From an uncultured Phascolarctobacterium sp. (lineage in GTDB: Bacteria; Bacillota; Negativicutes; Acidaminococcales; Acidaminococcaceae): DNA of 20,044 nt. The stretch covers positions 1 through 20,044 of the forward strand of contig UQWM01000029.1 in the NCBI GenBank assembly GCA_900544795.1, read 5' to 3'. Of this stretch, positions 1 through 7,299 are shown piece after piece (within the stretch, counting starts at the first letter, position 1; each line of letters opens with the position of its first letter). Position numbers and translations under genes: made by a program. The notes below the pieces were generated by a model, which saw only the letters and a list, made by a program, of their open reading frames with translations, ran no database searches and had not been told where the DNA came from.

Positions 1-1
1 C

Positions 2-40
2 GCCGCTGTGCCGCTCAAACGCGGCTTGGCGGCTTGTTTT
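2..40 (+). terminator. Probable intrinsic terminator of a gene left of the window
   Basis: A two-part GC stem pairs GCCGC (2-6) with GCGGC (29-33) and GCCGC (10-14) with GCGGC (21-25), around a TCAAAC loop, and is followed by TTGTTTT. This is the form of a rho-independent terminator on the plus strand. The gene it would serve lies outside the window, so its role is inferred. Confidence 0.5.
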
Positions 41-307
41 ATGGGGTTTGGCAAGGGGCGAAAAATTTTTTTAAAAAAATTTTTTGAATTTTTCTGTTTT
101 TTGCCTTTGGCAAAGGAAATTTGTGCGTAGTTTTGTATTTAGGTAATCTTTTTTTATTCCTAAAAGGCATTTTGCGCAGTCTAAATTTTTATTTTATTTT
201 GCTATTTCTTATGCAGATTTCTTGCCAAGAAAGCTGCATAACACAAACAACAACTAAATCTAATAGCTGAGTTATAAACAGGCACAATCCCCAATAATAA
301 AAATCAA

Positions 308-350
308 CAGCCCATAAATAACTCGTTAATACCGAGTTATTTATGGGCTG
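308..350. terminator. Long perfect hairpin, possible second terminator
   Basis: The arms 308-325 and 333-350 are perfect 18-bp inverted repeats with a 7-nt loop (TTAATAC). On the minus strand the stem is followed by a T-rich stretch (TTGATTTTTATT); on the plus strand it is followed by TTTGTT. It could be a bidirectional terminator or a backup for the one at 382-409. The perfect 18-bp stem is longer than the other terminators here. Confidence 0.5.
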
Positions 351-381
351 TTTGTTAAAGATATTTCAGTTCTTTAAACAA

Positions 382-409
382 AAAAGGAACGCTAAAAAGC
401 GTTCCTTTT
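382..409 (-). terminator. Intrinsic terminator of the small membrane protein gene
   Basis: AAAAGGAACGC (382-392) pairs with GCGTTCCTTTT (399-409) around a 6-nt loop. Read on the minus strand the stem ends in a run of T. It lies directly after the stop codon of the minus-strand gene at 414-620. Confidence 0.8.
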
Positions 410-413
410 GGGG

Positions 414-620
414 CTAATTTTTGCTGTTATCATTGTTTTGGTCATCATCGCTCTTGTCATTTTTACCACGATAAATTTTAAAAGCGCTGCGAAAGATAAG
501 GAAAAAGCACAGCAGCAGCGTTGCCATATCGCCACTGTCGGAGGTGTTGAAATTAAGCTTCCTTAACACAAAAATATAGAGGAAGATTACAAAAATCACT
601 GTATAATCCTGATGTTTCAT
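414..620 (-). CDS. Small membrane protein of unknown function
   Basis: The frame encodes 68 residues and is not recognised as any named family. Two hydrophobic segments are visible (about residues 6-20 and 33-44), followed by a very polar tail of Asp, Asn, Lys and Ser, so it looks like a two-pass or hairpin membrane protein with a hydrophilic C-terminus. A good Shine-Dalgarno (GAGGTAA) sits 7 nt before the ATG, an extended -10 promoter (658-666) lies upstream, and an intrinsic terminator follows the stop at once. These signals make a real gene likely despite the short length. It is probably monocistronic and may also receive read-through from the hemolysin III gene. No function is proposed. 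Confidence 0.65.
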   Translation of the reverse strand: MKHQDYTVIFVIFLYIFVLRKLNFNTSDSGDMATLLLCFFLIFRSAFKIYRGKNDKSDDDQNNDNSKN

Positions 621-657
621 AGTAGTTACCTCGCACTGATGTTTTATTGCTGCCTTT

Positions 658-666
658 ATTATAGCA
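658..666 (-). promoter_or_regulatory. Extended -10 promoter for the small membrane protein gene
   Basis: On the minus strand the sequence reads TGCTATAAT: a perfect TATAAT (658-663) with the TG extension. No good -35 is seen. It lies 38 nt before the start codon. Confidence 0.45.
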
Positions 667-697
667 TTTTGCAGCGGGCGGCGATGTTTTTTATTAT

Positions 698-1345
698 TTA
701 CAAAACATAGTACAGTACAAAAAAGTAGTGCAGGGTGCTGCCGGCCAGCACAAACAGGTGCCAGACGGAGTGCATGAATTTATGTTTTTTATCGGCATAA
801 AAGGCGATGCCGGCGGTGTAGGCCAGCCCTCCGCTTATAAGCAGTAACAGCCCGCCTGCGGGCAGCATTTGCCACAGGTAAGGCAGAGCTATAGCAGCCG
901 ACCACCCCATAAGCACATACATGAGCAGAGAGAGCCGCTGCCACCTGCTGAGACTGATAGCATTAAGAGTGATGCCAACGATTGTGAGCAGCAAGTTTAT
1001 GCCTAACAGGTGCCATCCTAATCGTGGTGGCAGCAAAACAAGGCAAATGGGAACGTAACTGCCTAAGATAAGCAGAAAAATGGAGCAATGGTCGAGCACC
1101 TGAAAAACCTTTTTGGCTTTGTTATTGGTGAGAGCGTGATACAAAGTGGATATGAGATAGAGCAAAATAAGGCTGCCGCCATAAACGGCCGCACTGACGA
1201 TGCCGCTTACATTACTGTTAGCCGCCGCATAGACGATGAGCACGACAGTGCCGATGATAGCCAGCAGTGTGCCGACACCGTGGGTCACGGCGTTGGCTAT
1301 CTCTTCACCCAAGGTTTGATTGTTAGCTTTATGTAAAGTATTCAT
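698..1345 (-). CDS. Hemolysin III / PAQR-family membrane protein
   Basis: The 215-residue product is an integral membrane protein with about seven hydrophobic segments. It has the family's conserved motifs: an N-terminal E-E-x-A-N-A-x-x-H-G segment (about residues 14-23), S-x-L-Y-H-A (about 66-71), L-D-H-x-x-I-F-L-L-I-x-G-S-Y (about 84-97), and a C-terminal H-x-x-W-H-x-x-V-x-x-G-x-x-x-H. In the PAQR family these His and Asp residues bind a metal and are linked to ceramidase-like chemistry; bacterial members are called hemolysin III, but a haemolytic role is rarely shown. Length is typical. The ATG has a strong Shine-Dalgarno (GGAGG, 7 nt). A TATAAT at 1372-1377 could be its -10. No operon partner is evident. 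The family call is firm; substrate and function are unknown. Confidence 0.9.
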   Translation of the reverse strand: MNTLHKANNQTLGEEIANAVTHGVGTLLAIIGTVVLIVYAAANSNVSGIVSAAVYGGSLILLYLISTLYHALTNNKAKKVFQVLDHCSIFLLILGSYVPICLVLLPPRLGWHLLGINLLLTIVGITLNAISLSRWQRLSLLMYVLMGWSAAIALPYLWQMLPAGGLLLLISGGLAYTAGIAFYADKKHKFMHSVWHLFVLAGSTLHYFFVLYYVL

Positions 1346-1371
1346 ATTAGTACCTCCGTCTTACACTATAA

Positions 1372-1412
1372 ATTATAGCACTATCTGCTGGTTTATTTGT
1401 GACAAGATAGTG
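1372..1412 (-). promoter_or_regulatory. Possible promoter/operator of the hemolysin III gene
   Basis: A perfect TATAAT on the minus strand (1372-1377) lies 26 nt before the start. Just upstream, CACTATC (1379-1385) and GATAGTG (1406-1412) form an inverted repeat with a 20-nt spacer that would bracket the -35 region. I find no good -35. The operator reading is speculative. Confidence 0.3.
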
Positions 1413-1495
1413 TGAATTTTTTATTTAAGAACCTTGATGTGTTTTGCCCATAAAATAAAAATATTATTGTTTGGTGTTTTCAAACTTTTGTAGAG

Positions 1496-1524
1496 TTGCT
1501 TAATCCCTATCTTTCTAATATGAT
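1496..1524 (+). promoter_or_regulatory. Candidate promoter of the pirin gene
   Basis: TTGCTT (1496-1501), a 17-bp spacer and TATGAT (1519-1524) form a plausible sigma70 promoter, giving a leader of about 75 nt before the pirin start. Confidence 0.45.
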
Positions 1525-1607
1525 TAACTTAAAAGGCAAGAGTTAAAGTTTTTAAAAATAACTGTAAAAATTTACGATGCCTGCTTTTAGCGAAAGGAAT
1601 GATATTT

Positions 1608-2456
1608 ATGGCAACTAGAAAAGTTAAAAGACTGGTTACAGGCCAGCGCGCTATTGATGGCGCAGGCGTGCATTTGATGCGTGTGCTGGGTCCCGATACC
1701 ATAACGGATTATGATCCGTTTTTGATGCTTGATTCGTTTGATTCACATAACCCTGCCGATTATATCAAGGGTTTTCCTTTCCATCCTCACAGAGGTATCG
1801 AAACTATTTCCTATCTTGTGCAGGGTGAAATGTCCCATCAGGATAGCTTGGGCAACAAGGGCACTATCCACGGCGGCGAAAGCCAGTGGATGACTGCCGG
1901 CAGCGGCATTATGCATCAGGAGATGCCCCAGGCCAGCAAGCATATGCTGGGCGTACAGCTGTGGCTTAATTTGCCGCAGAGCGAAAAAATGACCGACCCA
2001 ACTTATTTTGACATCACTGGCGAAATGATAGGCGTTAAAGAGACTGCTGACGCTACAGTACACGTACTGGCCGGAGAATATGACGGCACCAAGGGCGTTG
2101 AGCCTCCCCATATCAAGGCTACTATTTATGACGTAGAATTGAAGGAAGGCAAAACCATTACCCTGCCGACTAAAGTTGAAGATAATGTATTTGTTTTTTT
2201 GATCGAAGGCAATGCCGTTATCGAAGGGCAAACAGTGGCTGAAAAAACTGCTGTTCTGTTCGGCGAAGGCAGCGAAATTACGGTAAGCACCGAAACCGGT
2301 AAAGTTTTACGTTTTATGATGTGTGCCGCCAAGCCTTTAGGCGAGCCCGTAGCATGGGGCGGCCCTATCGTTATGAATACCCGCGAAGAACTGGACCATG
2401 CTTTTAAGGAGCTTGATAAGGGCACATTTATCAAGCACAATGCTGCCCATATTTAA
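1608..2456 (+). CDS. Pirin family protein
   Basis: The 282-residue product is a bicupin of the pirin family. Numbered from the ATG at 1608, the N-terminal cupin carries the metal-site residues His59 and His61 (in F-H-P-H-R-G) and His103 and Glu105 (in G-I-M-H-Q-E-M-P), matching the iron ligands known for human pirin and E. coli YhhW. The C-terminal cupin (about 165-260) is more divergent and ends in the usual P-I-V-M-N-T segment. Bacterial pirins are reported as quercetin dioxygenases or as modulators of central metabolism or redox response; the substrate here cannot be read. Of two in-frame ATGs (1599 and 1608), the second is preferred because AAAGGA (1593-1598) lies 9 nt before it and overlaps the first. 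It stands alone, with its own candidate promoter and terminator. Confidence 0.93.
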   Translation: MATRKVKRLVTGQRAIDGAGVHLMRVLGPDTITDYDPFLMLDSFDSHNPADYIKGFPFHPHRGIETISYLVQGEMSHQDSLGNKGTIHGGESQWMTAGSGIMHQEMPQASKHMLGVQLWLNLPQSEKMTDPTYFDITGEMIGVKETADATVHVLAGEYDGTKGVEPPHIKATIYDVELKEGKTITLPTKVEDNVFVFLIEGNAVIEGQTVAEKTAVLFGEGSEITVSTETGKVLRFMMCAAKPLGEPVAWGGPIVMNTREELDHAFKELDKGTFIKHNAAHI

Positions 2457-2482
2457 CTGGTTTACCAAATTTACTAAATACC

Positions 2483-2516
2483 AAAGATCCGTAGCCAAAA
2501 GGTTGCGGATCTTTTT
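2483..2516 (+). terminator. Intrinsic terminator of the pirin gene
   Basis: AAAGATCCG (2483-2491) pairs with CGGATCTTT (2506-2514); an inner AGCC-type stem closes on an AAAA loop, and the T run continues after the stem. It lies 27 nt past the pirin stop. Confidence 0.85.
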
Positions 2517-2564
2517 GTTGGTACCACGTTGGTACCAAAACGCTCATAAGACCAACCGTCTTAT
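2517..2564. repeat. Short dyads between terminators
   Basis: GTTGGTACCA occurs twice in direct orientation (2517-2526 and 2528-2537), and TTGGTACC (2518-2525) with GGTACCAA (2531-2538) also forms a hairpin. A second hairpin follows: ATAAGAC (2546-2552) with GTCTTAT (2558-2564). Their function is unknown. Confidence 0.4.
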
Positions 2565-2581
2565 TGATACCACTGCCACAT

Positions 2582-2610
2582 AAAAAAGCCGCAACCTAAG
2601 GTTGCGGCTT
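2582..2610 (-). terminator. Intrinsic terminator of the tRNA gene
   Basis: AAGCCGCAACCT (2586-2597) and AGGTTGCGGCTT (2599-2610) are perfect complements; read on the minus strand the stem is followed by TTTTTA. It begins 10 nt after the tRNA CCA end. The plus strand also has a T run, so it may act both ways. Confidence 0.85.
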
Positions 2611-2620
2611 GCTTTTTGCT

Positions 2621-2695
2621 TGGTGGGCCCAGCTGGGTTCGAACCAGCGACCAACCGGTTATGAGCCGGTGGCTCTACCACTGAGCTATAGGCCC
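2621..2695 (-). tRNA. tRNA with anticodon CAT, probably tRNA-Ile2
   Basis: A complete 75-nt cloverleaf is seen on the minus strand: a 7-bp acceptor stem (GGGCCTA with TGGGCCC, one G-U), D arm GCTC/GAGC, a 5-bp anticodon stem ACCGG/CCGGT with loop CTCATAA, T arm GCTGG-TTCGAAC-CCAGC, and an encoded CCA. CAT can be elongator Met or the Ile2 tRNA whose C34 is changed to lysidine by TilS. The acceptor stem GGGCCTA and the body resemble bacterial isoleucine tRNAs more than elongator tRNA-Met, and the formyl-initiator features (unpaired 1-72, three G-C pairs at the base of the anticodon stem) are absent. The Ile2 assignment is an inference. It has its own promoter (2732-2760) and terminator. Confidence 0.95.
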
Positions 2696-2731
2696 ATAGT
2701 CCCTTGAGTTATCTCAAAAGTCAACATTAAT

Positions 2732-2760
2732 ATTCTAAACAAATTCGGTCAGCTTGTCAA
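2732..2760 (-). promoter_or_regulatory. Promoter of the tRNA gene
   Basis: On the minus strand, TTGACA (2755-2760), a 17-bp spacer and TAGAAT (2732-2737) form a near-consensus sigma70 promoter 37 nt upstream of the tRNA. The -35 lies inside a small dyad AGCTTG-T-CAAGCT (2751-2763) just after the rpoD stop. No separate rpoD terminator is visible, so rpoD transcripts may read into the tRNA. Confidence 0.75.
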
Positions 2761-2771
2761 GCTAAACTGTT

Positions 2772-4355
2772 TTATTCCAAGAAATCCTTTAAGCGTTTGC
2801 TACGGCTTGGATGACGCAGTTTGCGCAGTGCCTTGGCTTCGATCTGGCGGATACGTTCTCTGGTTACACCAAAGTGCTGCCCTACTTCTTCCAAAGTTCG
2901 GGAGCGTCCGTCTTCTAAACCGAAACGCAGTTCAAGGACCTTCTTTTCGCGAACGGTAAGGGTTTCCAAGACCTCTTCCAGCTGTTCACGCAGCAGCGTG
3001 AAGGAAGCAGCATCGGCAGGTGCCGGTGCGTCGTGGTCTTCGATGAAGTCGCCCAGATGGGAGTCTTCCTCTTCGCCGATAGGAGTTTCAAGGGAAACCG
3101 GTTCCTGCGCGATCTTCATGATCTCACGGACACGGTCAACGGTGGTATCCATTTCCTTGGCTATCTCTTCAGGCATAGGTTCGCGGCCAAGCTCTTGCAG
3201 CAGCTGGCGGGATACACGAATAAGTTTATTGATTGTTTCGACCATATGCACAGGGATACGGATGGTACGGGCCTGGTCGGCAATAGCGCGAGTGATGGCC
3301 TGACGTATCCACCAGGTAGCATAGGTACTGAATTTAAAGCCTTTGTTATAGTCAAATTTTTCGACTGCTTTGATAAGACCCAAATTACCTTCCTGGATCA
3401 AATCAAGGAAGAGCATACCGCGGCCTACATAGCGTTTAGCGATGCTGACTACCAGACGCAGGTTAGCTTCAGACAAGCAGCGTTTTGCTGCTTCGCCTTC
3501 TTCAAAAACTTCTTCCAGCACTTTGTTGTAGTCTTCTTCCATATTCATATAGCTGTCGAAAACAGCTGCGTCGGTCTCTTCAGGCAAACGGCGTTTGATT
3601 TCATCCAACAGGGTTTTGATCTCAAACAGTGCGTGCACTTCTTTATCGCTGGTTTGACGGTCGACTACCATTTTATCGCAATCGGGTATCATCACACGGC
3701 GTTCCTGCATCATGCGCTGCAAATGCTGGCGTTCGTCTTTGGTAAATTCAACGATCATTTCCTGATATTCAGCCAGAGTACAGGGCTTTCCATCAGCGTT
3801 GGACTGGACGATAACGCCAAGAACTTTTTCAACGCTGCGCAGATCACAGCTTTTGTGTTCCTGCTCCAGGTGTTTTTTGAGTTTTTTGATGAGGGTAGCT
3901 GTTTTTTCCTTGCCGCTGTATACGGGAACCAGGTTCTCGGGCAGACCGCCGTTTAAAATGCGTTCGGCCTGTTTACCTTTATCCATGCGTTTAGCAAGTT
4001 TGATTTCATCTTCACCGATCAAAAGGGGCACACGGCCTATCTCTTTGAGGTACATACGGACCGGGTCGTCGATGCTGACGCCTTCCGGCACGCTGAGGTT
4101 GGCCAGTTCGGCTTCGTTGATCTCTTCAGTATCGTCGCCTACCGGCAGTACATCTCCATCTTCGGCGGCCTCGTCGACTACGTCGATGCCTTTTTGCGCT
4201 ATAAGCTCGTACATGCTCTCCATATCGTCGGGTGTCATATCTTCTACGTTTTGCATAGAATCCATAATTTCACGATAAGTGAGAACACCGCCTTGAGCCT
4301 TGCCTTTAAGTAATAATTCATCTACCTGTTCGGCAGAAATTTTTGTATTAGCCAT
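2772..4355 (-). CDS. rpoD: RNA polymerase primary sigma factor RpoD (SigA)
   Basis: The 527-residue product is the housekeeping sigma factor. Region 1.1 covers about residues 1-80 and region 1.2 about 94-128 (D-D-P-V-R-M-Y-L-K-E-I-G). Regions 2.1-2.4 cover about 290-365, including the core-binding helix, the promoter-melting Y-A-T-W-W-I-R-Q-A and -10 recognition. Region 3 is about 366-445 and region 4 about 455-527, with helix-turn-helix G-V-T-R-E-R-I-R-Q-I-E. From region 2 on it is very close to Bacillus SigA. It is much longer because about 150 residues (roughly 130-285) lie between regions 1.2 and 2.1, a position where proteobacterial sigma70 has a non-conserved region and Bacillus SigA has none. 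The start at 4355 has AAGGAGGG just upstream; an in-frame ATG at 4376 lacks this. It follows dnaG by 41 nt, the classic dnaG-rpoD pair. Confidence 0.98.
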   Translation of the reverse strand: MANTKISAEQVDELLLKGKAQGGVLTYREIMDSMQNVEDMTPDDMESMYELIAQKGIDVVDEAAEDGDVLPVGDDTEEINEAELANLSVPEGVSIDDPVRMYLKEIGRVPLLIGEDEIKLAKRMDKGKQAERILNGGLPENLVPVYSGKEKTATLIKKLKKHLEQEHKSCDLRSVEKVLGVIVQSNADGKPCTLAEYQEMIVEFTKDERQHLQRMMQERRVMIPDCDKMVVDRQTSDKEVHALFEIKTLLDEIKRRLPEETDAAVFDSYMNMEEDYNKVLEEVFEEGEAAKRCLSEANLRLVVSIAKRYVGRGMLFLDLIQEGNLGLIKAVEKFDYNKGFKFSTYATWWIRQAITRAIADQARTIRIPVHMVETINKLIRVSRQLLQELGREPMPEEIAKEMDTTVDRVREIMKIAQEPVSLETPIGEEEDSHLGDFIEDHDAPAPADAASFTLLREQLEEVLETLTVREKKVLELRFGLEDGRSRTLEEVGQHFGVTRERIRQIEAKALRKLRHPSRSKRLKDFLE

Positions 4356-4396
4356 GGTGTTCCCTCCTTTCGTCATTAATTATCAGTAGTTTTGTT

Positions 4397-6178
4397 TTAG
4401 TACAATTTTTTGATTTCATCTTTGATTTTCTGGCTTTCTGCAAGTTCCTGCAAAAAGCGGCTATCCCCCAAACGTTCATATTCGTCGGCGCGCAGACGGT
4501 GCTCCTCGTAGCGTCGTTCTAAAGCGCCCCTGCGCATTTGCCGCAGGCAATCGTCTACTAGTTTTTCACCGTTTTCAGCTGCTGTGCTTTTAGCCATAAT
4601 CTGTGCCAGTTCGGCAGCGGCTTCGCTGGAAAGCTCTGTAAAAAGCTTATCGGCTGCGCCCCGCTCACCTGCGTCAAGCTGTTTGAGCAGCCCGCTGTAG
4701 ATTTCGCCACGCGGCTTTGACATAAAGCCGATGCTGCTAATATCATCGCGGTTAATAAGCGCAAGTTCGGTGTTTTTTAAAATAACGTAAAGCAAAAGCT
4801 GTTCAGCCTGATCTTCGGCTGAAAGCACGCTGGTCGTCCTTTGCCAGATGGCCGGGGATTCCCTGCGGTCATTTTTACGGCTTAGCTTACGGTATTCACT
4901 CATGATGAGCCCTTCGTCTATCGTTAGACGTTGAGCCAGCGTTTTGATATGCTGTGCAACTTCGATTTCATTTTTGCACTCTAGTAGGAATGGTAGTATA
5001 TTCGACACCGCTTCTACTTTTCCTGCTAAATTTGAAACATTATTTTGAGAAATGACGTACTGCATCTGGAATTCTATACCTGAAACAGCTGTTTGAAGCA
5101 GCTGCAAGTAAGCATCTTTACCGTGCCTGCGCACAAATTCATCCGGGTCTTTGCCATCTGGCACTACCAGCACTCTGACTTTAAGCCCTGCCTCTTTGGC
5201 AATGCTTACCGCCCGCACTGTCGCCCGCTGTCCTGCGGCATCACTGTCGTATGAAAACACTATTTCATCGGCAGCCCGTGCCAGCAGTTTAGCCTGCTCC
5301 TGCGCAAATGCTGTGCCCATAGAGGCCACTGTCCAGTCGATACCGGCAGCATGCAGACTGATCGCGTCCATATAGCCTTCGACGATCACTGCCTGACGAC
5401 GTTTTTTTATTTCTTTCAGGGCGACATTCATACCGAACAACAGGTATCTTTTGTTGAACCATTCTGTTTCGCCGGTATTCATATATTTCGCCATCTGTTG
5501 TGAATCCTGTTCTAAAATGCGGCCGCCGAAGCCGACCACATGTCCGCGGGGGTCCTGGATGGGGATCATCACCCGGCCACGAAATTTATCTATCGGGCCA
5601 CGGTCATAATTTACCGCCAGCCCGGCCTGCACTAAAAGTGCAACGCTGCACCCACGTTTGCCAAGGGCCGTAATCAGGGCGTTATAGTTAGGCAATGCTA
5701 CGCCGATCGAGAACCGTTCAATGATCTCGGGCGTGATGCCGCGTCCTTCGAGATATTCCTGTGCTTTGATGCCGTAATCTGTTTTGGCGAGACAGGCCTG
5801 AAAGAACCGTGTCGCCAGTTCGTTAGCGGCTATTACCTGTTTGGATTTTTTCTCACGCTCCAGCTCGGCCTGCGTTTTTTCCTTTTCTGGAACAGCGATA
5901 CCAAGTTTGTTGGCTAAAAGTTTTAACGCTTCGGGAAAGGTGCAGTTTTCCATTTTCATAACGAAGGTAAAAACATCGCCGCCGATATGACAGCCGTAAC
6001 AATAAAAAAAGTTCTTGTCCGGCGTTACGGAAAAGGACGGTGTTTTCTCTCCATGGAAAGGGCAGCAGCCCCAAAAACTGCCGCCTCGCTTTTTTAGCGG
6101 TACATATTCGGAAATTATCTCGACGATATTCGCCTGGGAGCGAACCTGTTCTTTAAAATCGTCAAACATACCACTCAT
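4397..6178 (-). CDS. dnaG: DNA primase DnaG
   Basis: The 593-residue enzyme makes RNA primers at the replication fork. The N-terminal CHC2 zinc site uses Cys39, His42, Cys60 and Cys63. The catalytic core (about 115-255) precedes the TOPRIM domain with Glu267 (V-E-G-Y-M-D) and Asp311/Asp313 (Y-D-S-D-A-A-G). The C-terminal ~150 residues, rich in charged helices, match the helicase-binding region. Length is normal. The ATG at 6178 (M-S-G-M-F) is chosen because AGGAG lies 8 nt upstream; an in-frame ATG at 6226 would add 16 poorly conserved residues without a clear ribosome site. The 104-nt gap after dgt contains a TATAAT on the minus strand (6216-6221), so dnaG-rpoD may have an additional promoter, although no matching -35 is evident. 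Confidence 0.98.
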   Translation of the reverse strand: MSGMFDDFKEQVRSQANIVEIISEYVPLKKRGGSFWGCCPFHGEKTPSFSVTPDKNFFYCYGCHIGGDVFTFVMKMENCTFPEALKLLANKLGIAVPEKEKTQAELEREKKSKQVIAANELATRFFQACLAKTDYGIKAQEYLEGRGITPEIIERFSIGVALPNYNALITALGKRGCSVALLVQAGLAVNYDRGPIDKFRGRVMIPIQDPRGHVVGFGGRILEQDSQQMAKYMNTGETEWFNKRYLLFGMNVALKEIKKRRQAVIVEGYMDAISLHAAGIDWTVASMGTAFAQEQAKLLARAADEIVFSYDSDAAGQRATVRAVSIAKEAGLKVRVLVVPDGKDPDEFVRRHGKDAYLQLLQTAVSGIEFQMQYVISQNNVSNLAGKVEAVSNILPFLLECKNEIEVAQHIKTLAQRLTIDEGLIMSEYRKLSRKNDRRESPAIWQRTTSVLSAEDQAEQLLLYVILKNTELALINRDDISSIGFMSKPRGEIYSGLLKQLDAGERGAADKLFTELSSEAAAELAQIMAKSTAAENGEKLVDDCLRQMRRGALERRYEEHRLRADEYERLGDSRFLQELAESQKIKDEIKKLY

Positions 6179-6282
6179 AATTTTTGCTCCTGTCACCTCG
6201 AATATCATCTGTTTTATTATATTCAATATTTAACAAAAAAATCCTCTTTTTAATGGTAGATAATTTTAGCATTACGATAAGT

Positions 6283-7269
6283 TTATATAATGGGGATGTA
6301 ATGTTTATTAAAGAGTTGCACAGCTCCTGCGTCAGTAAGCCCGCCGACAAAATCGACCACTGTCTGGCCAAGTCCGAAGCGTTCTGCGATCTCTGAATAT
6401 TCTTTGGGCAGTAGCTGCGGCTTCGCCATATACAGGTCCATCAGCGTCATTACTACGTGCTCGGCTTTATTATGCTCGACAGTAAGCTGCGGCGAGCAAT
6501 AGATATAATCAAACATAAAGTTGCGGAATTCTTCGATAGCTTCGTCATAATATTTGTCGATAAGGATCTGGGGCTTGCCCAGCGATAATTCAACGATATT
6601 GCGGACAAGCACGTCGAGGATCTGACTCGGCTCGGTACCCAGGCGCATAGCGACGATGCCTGGCAGTTTTTCAGGACCGATGATGCCTACTTTACAGCCG
6701 TCGTCGAAGTCGTGGCATAGATAGGCGATCCTGTCGCAGCGCCGCACTACCTGCCCTTCCAGTGTTTGCGGCAGTGTGGTGCCGGTATGGTTTAATATGG
6801 CGTCACGCACCTGGCGGGTAAGGTTAAGTCCTTTGCCTTTGCGGCCATATACTTCGACTACCCGCAGGCTTTGCTCGTTATGCTTAAAATGTCCTGTGTA
6901 GGCATTGATAGCCCGTTCACCGGCGTGGCCAAAGGGCGTATGCCCCAAATCGTGCCCCAGCGCCGCCGCTTCCGTCAAATCTTCGTTTAAACGCAAAGCG
7001 TGGGCAATGGTGCGGGCGATCTGCGATACTTCCATACTGTGCGTGAGGCGGGTACGGTAGTGGTCGCCCGGCGACAGGTAGACCTGCGTTTTATGTTTCA
7101 GCTTGCGAAACGGCGTGCTGTGGATGATACGGTCACGGTCGCGCTGAAAAGAAGTACGCAGATCGTCGGCCTTTTCTTCCTTATCGCGCATAGCATCGGC
7201 ACTTTTAGCGGCCCAAGCCGCCAGTGTTTGCTGTTCGATATTTTCGCTTATTGCTCGTACTGGTAACAT
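6283..7269 (-). CDS. dgt: dGTP triphosphohydrolase-like HD protein
   Basis: The 328-residue protein belongs to the deoxyguanosinetriphosphate triphosphohydrolase family (the shorter, Firmicutes-type branch), which cleaves dNTPs to deoxynucleoside plus triphosphate. The metal-binding HD motif is complete: His77 (R-T-R-L-T-H-S-M-E), then His106-Asp107 and His110, His115 in H-D-L-G-H-T-P-F-G-H, with a later Asp in C-D-R-I-A-Y-L-C-H-D. The conserved H-N-E-Q-S-L-R-V segment is present. The ATG at 7269 has AAGGTGA 6 nt upstream. It sits just ahead of dnaG-rpoD, an arrangement common in Firmicutes that suggests coordination of dNTP levels with replication. It is divergent from the LptA-like gene across an 80-nt gap. 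Exact nucleotide preference cannot be told. Confidence 0.93.
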   Translation of the reverse strand: MLPVRAISENIEQQTLAAWAAKSADAMRDKEEKADDLRTSFQRDRDRIIHSTPFRKLKHKTQVYLSPGDHYRTRLTHSMEVSQIARTIAHALRLNEDLTEAAALGHDLGHTPFGHAGERAINAYTGHFKHNEQSLRVVEVYGRKGKGLNLTRQVRDAILNHTGTTLPQTLEGQVVRRCDRIAYLCHDFDDGCKVGIIGPEKLPGIVAMRLGTEPSQILDVLVRNIVELSLGKPQILIDKYYDEAIEEFRNFMFDYIYCSPQLTVEHNKAEHVVMTLMDLYMAKPQLLPKEYSEIAERFGLGQTVVDFVGGLTDAGAVQLFNKHYIPII

Positions 7270-7299
7270 TATTCTTCACCTTTATTTCACTTTCCACCA

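Larger units (their letters stand above)
41..413. other. Gene-free A/T-rich intergenic region
   Basis: No convincing coding frame is present. The stretch holds runs of A and T around 61-90, a short dyad TTTGCC-TTT-GGCAAA (100-114), then two hairpins listed separately (308-350 and 382-409). I see no RNA gene and no insertion sequence ends. Confidence 0.6.

Noticed and set aside
61..90. A/T runs as a possible origin or DnaA region
   Set aside because: No DnaA boxes or origin-linked genes are nearby; the runs look like ordinary intergenic sequence.
2517..2564. T-box-like TGGTACCACG next to hairpins
   Set aside because: It resembles the T-box core only in a short stretch, has no specifier stem, and no plus-strand gene follows before the minus-strand tRNA.
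2398..2583. Open frame across the pirin end and the terminators
   Set aside because: It runs through the pirin 3' end and two hairpins and has no ribosome site.
3033..3956. A 307-codon open frame antisense to rpoD
   Set aside because: It lies wholly within rpoD on the other strand, has no ribosome site and no family resemblance; long antisense frames are expected from the codon use of the real gene.
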